From NCBI GenBank assembly GCA_043424615.1, contig JBHWOX010000019.1:1-5120 (forward strand): a stretch of DNA of 5,120 nt, written 5' to 3'. The stretch is from JAUNQW01 sp043424615 (GTDB lineage Bacteria; Bacillota; Bacilli; Lactobacillales; Carnobacteriaceae_A). Made by a program: the position numbers and the translations under genes. Below are positions 1 to 5,120 of the stretch, piece after piece. The notes under the pieces are model-generated. The model did not search any database and was not told the DNA's origin. It saw only the letters and a list, made by a program, of their open reading frames with translations. Every line of letters begins with the position of its first letter. The first letter of the stretch is position 1.

Positions 1-1448
1 AAGTTGCTTCCCAAGCAATTTTACAAGGACTCGCCCAAGATGGAGGACTTTTTGTTCCTCAAGATTTTCCCCAATATCAATTAGATTGGGACAGCCTCAA
101 AGATTATAGCTATCAAGAGCTTGCATATTTTATTTTAAAACCATATTTAAGTGATTTTACAGACCAGCAAATTCAAGACTGTATTCAAGCCGCCTATGAT
201 CAAAAATTTGATACAGATGTTATCGCTCCCCTCCAAAAAGTTGGAGATAACTATCATTTGGAACTCTTCCATGGTCCGACTTTGGCCTTCAAGGATATGG
301 CCCTATCCATATTGCCCTATTTAATTAAAACAGCCAGCATCATTCAAGATATTGATCGCGATATCATTATCTTAACCGCCACCTCAGGAGATACAGGTAA
401 AGCAGCCATGGAAGGCTTCGCGGATGTAGAGGGGACAAAAATTATTGTCTTCTACCCTAAAGGAGGAGTGTCTTCCATTCAGGAAAAACAGATGCTCACT
501 CAAAAAGGAGATAATACTTATGTCTTATCCATTGTTGGGAACTTTGATGATGCACAAACTGAAGTCAAACGACTATTCAACCATCCTCAGTTAACGGCAG
601 ATTTAGCCACTCACGGGGCTCAATTCTCTTCGGCTAATTCCATGAATATTGGTCGACTCCTGCCACAAATTGTCTATTATTTCTATGCTTACTGCCAATT
701 AATTAAAAGTAAGGATATTGAAGCTGGCGAGAGTTTCAATGTCAGCGTGCCAACCGGTAACTTTGGAAATATTTTGGCGGCCTATTATGCCAAACAAAGT
801 GGTCTCCCTATCGATATTTTAGTTTGTGCTTCTAATGAAAATAAAGTCTTATATGATTTCTTCCAAAGTTTTGAATATGATAAAAATAGAGAATTTTTCT
901 TAACAAGCTCTCCCTCCATGGATATTTTGGTCTCCTCTAATTTCGAGCGACTTGTCTACCATGCTCTAGGAGAAGATGACCAAAGATTGAAACACTTAAT
1001 GGAAGAATTAGAGGAAAAAGGAAAATATCAAATCGATTCTCAAGATCAAGCCGCCTTTAACGATTTCATCGGTCAGTATACCAGCCAAGAAGAAACATCA
1101 GCTGAAATCCGTCAAGTTTATGAGGCCACTTCCTATCTGATGGACCCTCACACGGCAGTAGCTTCTCAAGCCCTAAAAAAAGCGAGCACAGAAGGCTTAT
1201 CTGATCGACCAGCTGTCATCGTATCGACTGCTAGTCCGTTTAAATTCCCTGAAGCTGTATTGCAAGCGATTGGTCAAGAGACCAGGGATTTAACAGATAA
1301 AGCTATTCTACAGGCGGTGGAAAAAGCAGCTGGAGTGGAGATGCCTGCAGCCATGGCTGAGATCCTTTCATCTCCTATTCGCCATCAAACGACCATTGAA
1401 GTCGATCAAATGTATCAACAGGTCTTAGACATTGTTAGTCAGGATTAA
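1..1448 (+). CDS. thrC: Threonine synthase, 5'-truncated by the window edge
   Basis: This PLP enzyme converts O-phospho-L-homoserine to L-threonine plus phosphate, the last step of threonine synthesis, in the cytosol. The frame is open from base 3 to the TAA at 1446-1448, giving 481 visible residues. It begins VASQAILQGLAQDGGLFVPQ, close to the N-terminus of streptococcal threonine synthases, so probably about 15 residues lie outside the window. Key motifs, numbered in the visible fragment: HGPTLAFKD at 90-98 with the PLP-binding lysine at 97 (AAG at 291-293); SGDTGKAA at 128-135; SANSMNIGRLLPQ near 210-222; and the phosphate-binding loop PTGNFGN at 250-256. A TTG at 258 could be mistaken for a start, but it is an internal leucine just before HGPTLAFKD. 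The gene is convergent with the permease and followed by a terminator. No frameshift or missing key residue is visible; the promoter lies outside. Confidence 0.96.
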   Translation, partial: VASQAILQGLAQDGGLFVPQDFPQYQLDWDSLKDYSYQELAYFILKPYLSDFTDQQIQDCIQAAYDQKFDTDVIAPLQKVGDNYHLELFHGPTLAFKDMALSILPYLIKTASIIQDIDRDIIILTATSGDTGKAAMEGFADVEGTKIIVFYPKGGVSSIQEKQMLTQKGDNTYVLSIVGNFDDAQTEVKRLFNHPQLTADLATHGAQFSSANSMNIGRLLPQIVYYFYAYCQLIKSKDIEAGESFNVSVPTGNFGNILAAYYAKQSGLPIDILVCASNENKVLYDFFQSFEYDKNREFFLTSSPSMDILVSSNFERLVYHALGEDDQRLKHLMEELEEKGKYQIDSQDQAAFNDFIGQYTSQEETSAEIRQVYEATSYLMDPHTAVASQALKKASTEGLSDRPAVIVSTASPFKFPEAVLQAIGQETRDLTDKAILQAVEKAAGVEMPAAMAEILSSPIRHQTTIEVDQMYQQVLDIVSQD

Positions 1449-1463
1449 TCATGCTGACCATAT

Positions 1464-1503
1464 AAAAAAAACCAGTTAAACATTGGAGTTTAACTGGTTT
1501 TTT
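1464..1503. terminator. Bidirectional rho-independent terminator between thrC and the permease gene
   Basis: A perfect inverted repeat pairs AAAAAACCAGTTAAAC (1466-1481) with GTTTAACTGGTTTTTT (1488-1503) around a 6-base loop. Its core, without the A/T tracts, is 10 bp (1472-1481 with 1488-1497). On the plus strand it ends in six T residues, 15 bases after the thrC stop. On the minus strand the A tract at 1464-1471 becomes a run of eight T residues, about 20 bases after the permease stop. Both convergent genes can therefore use it. Confidence 0.93.
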
Positions 1504-1521
1504 AGTTCATGAATGGTACAG

Positions 1522-2985
1522 CTATAGGATAGCTAAGATGATGAAGTTCAATACAAATAAGATTACGGTTAACCATATAATAGGGTGGACTTCATTCAAT
1601 TTTCCTTTAGCGAATTTAACAACGATATAGGCCAAGAACCCTGCAGCTATACCGTAAGAGACAGAGTAAGCTAATCCCATAAAAACGGAAGCGAAGAAGG
1701 CTGGGAAAGCATCTTCTAAATCATTCCAATTTAATTCGGTAAAGGAAGCCATCATCATGACCCCTACCGCTACCAAAGCTGGGGCTGTTGCTACAGCAGG
1801 CACTAAAGAAATAACAGGAGCTAGGAAAATAGATAAAATGAAAAAGAATGCTGTAACAATGGATGTCAGACCTGTTCGTCCTCCAGCTCCAATTCCAGCC
1901 GCACTTTCAACATAAGTTGTCGTATTAGAGGTTCCTAAAATAGCTCCAATGGATGTTCCAATCGCATCCCCGAACAATGCTCGGTCCATTTTAGAATTAA
2001 ATCCAGAACTCTGGTCCACATTTTGGGAATCAGATAAATCAAAAATACCTGAACGTACACCCGTTCCAATAAATGTTCCAATCGTGTCAAATACATCTGA
2101 AAGTGAAAAAGCAAAAATGGTTACCAATATTAAGGGATAGCGGGATGGATCAGCGAGTAGTGATCCCAAACCTTCAGAGGAAAAAGCTGCCCCAAAAACT
2201 TGGGTAAATTCTTGGAAAGAAGCCCCTAAAGATACATCTTGCCAAGAGAAATTTAATAAAGGACTAGGATCCACAATCAAAGCTAAGACAGCTGTCAAAC
2301 CAATCCCTAATAATACAGCAATTTGAGTGTTTTTCATCAAAATCGCCATCATGAGGATAATGCCGAATAAGGCGACGAGGGTCATGGGATCAGTAAAAGA
2401 GCTAATGGCAGGTAAAGTCCCACCATTTCCCATGACCGATTGAATGCCCCCTTCAAAGACTTCTTGGCCAGCATCGAAAGCTTGTCCGTTAACTGACATG
2501 ATACTGCCAGCATCCATACTAAAGTTAATGATGTTTGCATTTTTTAAGCCGATATAAGCAATAAAGATTCCAATCCCCCCACTTATAGCGTGTTGGAGGG
2601 TGGAAGGAATAGCATGGATAATCATTTGTCGAAATTTAGTTACCGTAATGAGAATGTTAAATAAACCACAAATAAAAACCATGGCTAAAGCTTCTTGCCA
2701 AGAGAACCCGAGTTGAAAAACAACGGTGTAGGTAAAAAATGCATTAAGTCCCATTCCTGACGCTAAGGCATAAGGAACGTTAGCAATAAGTCCTATTGCT
2801 GCAGTTGCAATAGCAGCTGATAAACAGGTGGCAATGAAAACACCCTGATAAGGCATGCCAGTTTCGGAAAGGATGGCTGGATTAACAAAAATGATATAAG
2901 ACATGGCCAGAAAGGTCGTTAAACCTGCGACAAATTCTGTGCGCACATTCGTTTTATTTTCTTCTAATTTAAAGTACTCTGTCAT
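1522..2985 (-). CDS. pbuG: NCS2-family purine base permease, AzgA/PbuG type
   Basis: This is a polytopic membrane transporter of the AzgA branch of NCS2. Family members import guanine and hypoxanthine, some also adenine, by proton symport; the exact substrate cannot be read here. I place the start at the ATG at 2985, giving 487 residues (MTEYFKLEEN...). GAGGTG lies nine bases upstream, and the homologous family N-terminus begins here. A longer reading from TTG at 3033 would begin inside the -10 box. Diagnostic motifs are GMGLNAFFTYT at about 77-87, DVFDTIGTFIGTG at about 297-309 and ESAAGIGAGGRTGLTS at about 360-375. Many hydrophobic helices continue to the C-terminus (LTVILFVLNFIILAIL). The protein is longer than B. 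subtilis PbuG (about 440 residues), mostly through a polar, probably external loop near residues 151-200, as in streptococcal relatives. purR lies upstream on the same strand. The symbol is given by family; PbuO is an alternative. Confidence 0.9.
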   Translation of the reverse strand: MTEYFKLEENKTNVRTEFVAGLTTFLAMSYIIFVNPAILSETGMPYQGVFIATCLSAAIATAAIGLIANVPYALASGMGLNAFFTYTVVFQLGFSWQEALAMVFICGLFNILITVTKFRQMIIHAIPSTLQHAISGGIGIFIAYIGLKNANIINFSMDAGSIMSVNGQAFDAGQEVFEGGIQSVMGNGGTLPAISSFTDPMTLVALFGIILMMAILMKNTQIAVLLGIGLTAVLALIVDPSPLLNFSWQDVSLGASFQEFTQVFGAAFSSEGLGSLLADPSRYPLILVTIFAFSLSDVFDTIGTFIGTGVRSGIFDLSDSQNVDQSSGFNSKMDRALFGDAIGTSIGAILGTSNTTTYVESAAGIGAGGRTGLTSIVTAFFFILSIFLAPVISLVPAVATAPALVAVGVMMMASFTELNWNDLEDAFPAFFASVFMGLAYSVSYGIAAGFLAYIVVKFAKGKLNEVHPIIWLTVILFVLNFIILAIL

Positions 2986-2994
2986 CTTTATTTT

Positions 2995-3000
2995 CACCTC
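2995..3000 (-). promoter_or_regulatory. Ribosome binding site fixing the permease start
   Basis: The minus strand reads GAGGTG, then nine bases, then the ATG at 2985-2983. No comparable purine-rich site precedes the in-frame TTG at 3033, so this site selects the shorter 487-residue product. Confidence 0.85.
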
Positions 3001-3019
3001 ATAGAATATAATTTGACAA

Positions 3020-3039
3020 GGGCTATTATACAACAGCCC
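3020..3039 (-). other. Inverted repeat surrounding the permease -10 box
   Basis: On the minus strand GGGCTGTT is followed by the loop GTAT and then AATAGCCC, an 8-bp stem with one G-T wobble. It covers the TATAAT box. A transcript starting at the permease promoter would not contain the full stem, but a read-through transcript from purR would. The bases after it (TTGTCAAATT) are not a proper T run, so it is at best a weak terminator of purR messages. It could also be chance. Confidence 0.4.
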
Positions 3040-3053
3040 GCTCTAAATGTCGA
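3025..3053 (-). promoter_or_regulatory. Promoter of the purine permease gene
   Basis: The minus strand has TCGACA (3053-3048) as a -35, one mismatch from TTGACA, then a 17-base spacer and a perfect TATAAT (3030-3025). The start of transcription would fall near 3018, leaving a leader of about 33 bases that contains the ribosome binding site. There is no room for a guanine riboswitch of the kind upstream of pbuG in B. subtilis. The -35 shares bases with the CGAACGTT PurBox-like octamer at 3051-3058. Confidence 0.8.
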
Positions 3054-3085
3054 ACGTTTATTTAATATTTTTTATAATTGTTCTG
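3050..3085. promoter_or_regulatory. Pair of inverted PurBox-like PurR sites
   Basis: The first half, TCGAACGTTT (3050-3059), has the conserved CGAA core of PurR boxes. The second, AATTGTTCTG (3076-3085), reads CAGAACAATT on the other strand, one mismatch from the Bacillus core CCGAACAATT. The two face each other with 16 bases between them, and 26 bases separate the CGAA/TTCT cores. This convergent arrangement resembles the two-box PurR control sites of B. subtilis. The first half overlaps the permease -35, which predicts repression. The second begins just beyond the purR stop codon. Binding by the adjacent PurR is inferred. Confidence 0.6.
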
Positions 3086-3087
3086 TT

Positions 3088-3906
3088 TTAACTGAAAAAC
3101 GATCCTTTTTTAATTTCTAACTCTTGTTTTTCATTATCCAATCCTTGGACGGTTATTAAAGATTGGACTTCAGTATCTAACTGCTGCCCTTCTTGGATGT
3201 TTTCACATAGAACAAATTTGGCTGCCGCTTGGCAATCAAAAATTTCTAATAAGGCACTTAATCCTTCAAAGGTACCGCCCCCTCTTAAGAAATCATCGAT
3301 TAATAAGACTTGTGACCCCTTTGCTAAACTATTTCTGGATATTTCCATGCTTTGAACCACATGGGGAGCAGAGGCAGAGGTGTATTTGACAGATACGCTA
3401 GCCCCTTCAGTAACTTTGGAATCCTTTCTAGCGTAAACCACCGGACAATTCAGAGCCAAACCGACGACTGTAGCTAAGGGAATACCTTTGGTAGCCACAG
3501 TCATCACCACATCGACCTGCTGATGCATCATTCGATTAGCGATAATATGGGCCACTCGTCTTAAAGCTTGAGGGCTACCTAGGATATCTGTTAAATAGAG
3601 ATAGCCTCCTGGTAATATTCGCTCATCTTCTTCGATAAGATCAATAATCTCATCGATAAATCGTTCTTCCGTTTGCCGATCGATGGCTGGTTTATAGATG
3701 AAGCCCCCGCTCACTCCCGTCATCGTCTCAATATGACCCAGCCCCTGTTGTTTGAGTGTTTCTCTTAAAATGGCCACGTCCTCACTGAGGGATGACTTAG
3801 CCGCCTGATAACGGTCGGCGAAAAAAGAATAAGACAATTTTTCATAAGGGTGTTGACTGATATACATGGTCATATCGACCAAACGTTCGCTTCTTTTAAA
3901 TTTCAT
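3088..3906 (-). CDS. purR: Purine operon regulator PurR (phosphoribosyltransferase-like)
   Basis: This transcription factor controls purine synthesis and uptake genes by sensing PRPP. It represses in Bacillus and activates in Lactococcus. The chosen ATG at 3906 gives 272 residues beginning MKFKRSERLVDMTMYISQ, aligned with the B. subtilis start MKFRRSGRLVDLT (285 residues there). GGAG lies eight bases upstream. The ATG six codons earlier (3924) has no ribosome binding site. Residues 1 to about 74 form the winged-helix DNA-binding domain (AAKSSLSEDVAILRETL at about 35-51). The rest is a PRT-fold effector domain, with LPGGYLYLTDILG at 98-110, VATKGIPLA at 137-145, RKDSKVTEG at 160-168 and the PRPP loop VLLIDDFLRGGGT at 200-212, with both aspartates present. 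It is divergent from sppA and precedes the permease by 78 bases to that gene's -10 region and PurBox cluster. It lacks the yabJ-spoVG neighbours seen in Bacillus. No defects are seen. Confidence 0.96.
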   Translation of the reverse strand: MKFKRSERLVDMTMYISQHPYEKLSYSFFADRYQAAKSSLSEDVAILRETLKQQGLGHIETMTGVSGGFIYKPAIDRQTEERFIDEIIDLIEEDERILPGGYLYLTDILGSPQALRRVAHIIANRMMHQQVDVVMTVATKGIPLATVVGLALNCPVVYARKDSKVTEGASVSVKYTSASAPHVVQSMEISRNSLAKGSQVLLIDDFLRGGGTFEGLSALLEIFDCQAAAKFVLCENIQEGQQLDTEVQSLITVQGLDNEKQELEIKKGSFFS

Positions 3907-3935
3907 ATATCCAACTCCATCCATATTTTTAATCT

Positions 3936-3964
3936 ATTATATCATACGAACGTTCATCTTTTAG
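3936..3964 (-). promoter_or_regulatory. Extended -10 promoter of purR
   Basis: The minus strand contains TGATATAAT (3944-3936), a perfect extended -10 (TGnTATAAT). The hexamer 17 bases further up (CTAAAA, 3964-3959) is a poor -35, which an extended -10 can tolerate. Transcription would start near 3929, giving a leader of about 22 bases that includes the GGAG site at 3918-3915. Confidence 0.75.
3946..3955. promoter_or_regulatory. PurBox-like site in the purR promoter
   Basis: ACGAACGTTC contains the same CGAACGTT octamer as the permease promoter, here extended to the perfect palindrome GAACGTTC (3948-3955). It sits inside the spacer just upstream of the purR extended -10, where a bound protein would block RNA polymerase. 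This predicts negative autoregulation by PurR. I see no clear second facing box at the usual distance, so the assignment is less secure than the paired site near the permease. Confidence 0.5.
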
Positions 3965-3987
3965 AAAAATTTCATCTTATCAAGAAA

Positions 3988-4016
3988 TTGAAAGTTTGGA
4001 GGCAGATGTGTAAAAT
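3988..4016 (+). promoter_or_regulatory. Promoter of sppA
   Basis: TTGAAA (3988-3993) and TAAAAT (4011-4016) are separated by exactly 17 bases. Transcription would begin near 4023, about 22 bases before the chosen sppA ATG and just upstream of its ribosome binding site. This position excludes the in-frame ATGs at 4006 and 4015 as starts of the main transcript. Confidence 0.7.
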
Positions 4017-4032
4017 GAAAATAAAGGACAGA

Positions 4033-4038
4033 GAGGTG
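4033..4038 (+). promoter_or_regulatory. Ribosome binding site fixing the sppA start
   Basis: GAGGTG lies six bases before the ATG at 4045. A second GGAGG at 3998-4002 precedes in-frame ATGs at 4006 (3 bases, too close) and 4015 (12 bases, too far). Those starts would also add a charged extension ahead of the MNSKRW N-terminus that matches B. subtilis SppA. Confidence 0.8.
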
Positions 4039-4044
4039 AAGAGA

Positions 4045-5043
4045 ATGAATAGTAAACGTTGGACGGTGGTTGTTATTGCCATTATTTTAGTTGTAGCAAG
4101 CAGTATATCCGCTGTCGGTTTATCCAATCAGAATGAAAATTTAGAAAGTAGTTTTAATTCCTTATTTCAAGCGGATTCAGCCAGTGAAGTCATCATCGAA
4201 GAAGGTAGCGACAGTGAGCGAGTTTTGGTCATGAACATTGAAGGCCCTATAATGGAAAATGCGATCTCGACCGGTTATGACCACCAAGCCCTTCTTCAAG
4301 CAGCTGAACAAATTAGAGAAGATGATTCTATTAAGGCAGTTTTATTGAGTTTAGATACCCCTGGTGGGTCTGTTTATTTAACTCGAGAACTGTATGATTT
4401 ATTTATGGAAATCAAGGAAGAAACAGAGCTTCCCGTCTATGCCAGCATGGGAAGTATGGCGGCTTCAGCAGGTTATTATCTTTCCGTTATGGCTGACGAA
4501 GTTTATGCCACCCCTGAAACTCTCACCGGTTCCATCGGTGTGATTATGAGCGGTTATAATATTGAGGGACTGCAAGATAAAATTGGTATTGAACCCTATG
4601 TATTCAAATCCGGACCCCTTAAAGACATGGGGTCTTCTAACCGCCAGATGACAGAAGAGGAAGAAAAAGTTTTCCAAAATTATATTGATGAAGCCTATGG
4701 GCGTTTTGTACAAGTGGTCGAAGATGGACGAGACATGGATGAAGCTAAGGTGAAAAAGTTAGCTGATGGTCGAATCTACACTGCCCAGCAAGCTCTAGAC
4801 CAAAATCTCATTGATGGCATTCAATACGAAAGAGAAGTTATGGATAAAATTAAGAATGATATTGGTGTTGAGAACCCCCAATTCTTTGAACTAGCCTCTA
4901 ACCCCTATGATTTTTCAAGTCCTTTCTCATTCTTTTCTTCTTCTTTTTTTGATAAATTGACGCAATCAGAGCTAGAGAAAAATATCAAACAATTGGAAGA
5001 ATTGAGTCGCGTGAAAATTGAATACCGTTGGGAGGGATACTAA
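4045..5043 (+). CDS. sppA: Signal peptide peptidase SppA, Gram-positive short form
   Basis: This membrane-anchored serine protease (peptidase family S49) degrades leftover signal peptides and other membrane-associated peptides with its catalytic domain outside the cytoplasm. The product has 332 residues, near the 335 of B. subtilis SppA, and starts MNSKRW where that protein starts MNAKRW. One membrane segment spans about residues 6-25. The catalytic dyad is visible: Ser141 in GSMAASAGYY (TCA at 4465-4467) and Lys193 in KSGPLKDM (AAA at 4621-4623). Other conserved pieces are DTPGGSVY (104-111), TPETLTGSIGVIM (156-168) and the QMTEEEE helix start (201-207). The C-terminus has a Phe/Ser-rich stretch at 290-302 and ends RVKIEYRWEGY; in B. 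subtilis the C-terminal tail lies in the active site. The gene has its own promoter, diverges from purR and overlaps the next start codon by one base. Confidence 0.95.
   Translation: MNSKRWTVVVIAIILVVASSISAVGLSNQNENLESSFNSLFQADSASEVIIEEGSDSERVLVMNIEGPIMENAISTGYDHQALLQAAEQIREDDSIKAVLLSLDTPGGSVYLTRELYDLFMEIKEETELPVYASMGSMAASAGYYLSVMADEVYATPETLTGSIGVIMSGYNIEGLQDKIGIEPYVFKSGPLKDMGSSNRQMTEEEEKVFQNYIDEAYGRFVQVVEDGRDMDEAKVKKLADGRIYTAQQALDQNLIDGIQYEREVMDKIKNDIGVENPQFFELASNPYDFSSPFSFFSSSFFDKLTQSELEKNIKQLEELSRVKIEYRWEGY
5031..5035 (+). promoter_or_regulatory. Ribosome binding site for the gene after sppA
   Basis: GGAGG lies inside the last codons of sppA, seven bases before the ATG at 5043. It is a near-ideal site and supports a real, translationally coupled downstream gene. 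Confidence 0.85.
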
Positions 5044-5120
5044 TGGAGAAAAAATATCAGAACCAGCCCCTCCATGGCCCTGGTATAGATGAGGGTCAAG
5101 ACTCCTCCCATCAGCAGCCA
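5043..5120 (+). CDS. Start of a gene coupled to sppA, product unrecognised (3' part outside window)
   Basis: The ATG overlaps the sppA stop as TAATG and is preceded by a strong GGAGG. The 26 visible codons read MEKKYQNQPLHG then PGIDEGQDSSHQQP. They are polar and disordered-looking, with no membrane segment or known motif, and the frame is open to the window end. In B. subtilis the gene after sppA is yteJ (sppI), an RDD-family membrane protein that binds and inhibits SppA. A polar N-terminal tail before RDD helices would be compatible with this. That identity is inferred from gene order alone; the visible residues do not prove it. Confidence 0.75.
   Translation, partial: MEKKYQNQPLHGPGIDEGQDSSHQQP

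Noticed and set aside
258..1448. Threonine synthase reading frame beginning at TTG 258
   Set aside because: The same frame is open back to base 3 and encodes conserved threonine synthase sequence before it; the TTG is an internal leucine next to HGPTLAFKD.
1970..1978. CCGAACAAT, a perfect PurBox core inside the permease gene
   Set aside because: It encodes the conserved Leu-Phe-Gly-Asp part of the permease far from any promoter and has no facing partner, so chance is more likely.
1949..2140. 63-codon plus-strand reading frame
   Set aside because: It lies antisense within the permease gene, has no convincing ribosome binding site and resembles nothing known.
2986..3018. Guanine riboswitch upstream of the permease
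   Set aside because: The predicted leader is only about 33 bases, too short for a purine aptamer, and no aptamer-like stems are seen.
3850..4044. N-terminal extension of sppA back to ATG 3850
   Set aside because: It would overlap purR, start upstream of the sppA promoter and add 65 residues absent from the family; the ATG at 4045 has the ribosome binding site and the matching N-terminus.
4465..4713. 82-codon minus-strand reading frame
   Set aside because: It is antisense to the conserved catalytic region of sppA and has no independent support.

Overview
The window is a housekeeping segment of a low-GC Gram-positive (Firmicutes) chromosome. Strong GGAGG-type ribosome binding sites, AT-rich promoters with near-consensus TATAAT boxes, a streptococcal-style threonine synthase, a Bacillus-type PurR and a Gram-positive SppA all point to the Lactobacillales. 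An Aerococcaceae or Streptococcus-like relative is a guess; the genus cannot be fixed from the sequence alone.

Layout from left to right: (1) positions 1-1448 (+) hold the 3' end of thrC (threonine synthase), missing only its first few residues. (2) A bidirectional rho-independent terminator lies at 1464-1503. (3) Positions 1522-2985 (-) encode an AzgA/PbuG-type NCS2 purine base permease. (4) The 102-base gap at 2986-3087 carries the permease promoter, a pair of inverted PurBox-like sequences and a small hairpin. (5) Positions 3088-3906 (-) encode the purine regulator PurR. (6) The divergent intergenic region 3907-4044 has an extended -10 promoter for purR with a PurBox-like palindrome beside it, plus a TTGAAA-17-TAAAAT promoter for the opposite strand. 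(7) Positions 4045-5043 (+) encode signal peptide peptidase SppA. (8) From 5043 (+) the first 26 codons of a gene translationally coupled to sppA run off the end. No stretch over 300 bases lacks a gene.

How the genes fit together: purR and the permease are consecutive on the minus strand, and both have the same CGAACGTT octamer placed on their own promoter elements. That predicts PurR-controlled purine uptake plus autoregulation of purR. The position of the boxes over the -35 or inside the spacer fits repression better than the upstream activation known from Lactococcus PurR. sppA and the overlapping downstream gene form a separate membrane-proteostasis operon, which may resemble the B. subtilis sppA-sppI (yteJ) pair. 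thrC belongs to an unrelated amino acid pathway and is insulated by the terminator.

I found no mobile element, CRISPR array, RNA gene or clearly novel system. The most interesting material is the regulatory DNA around purR.
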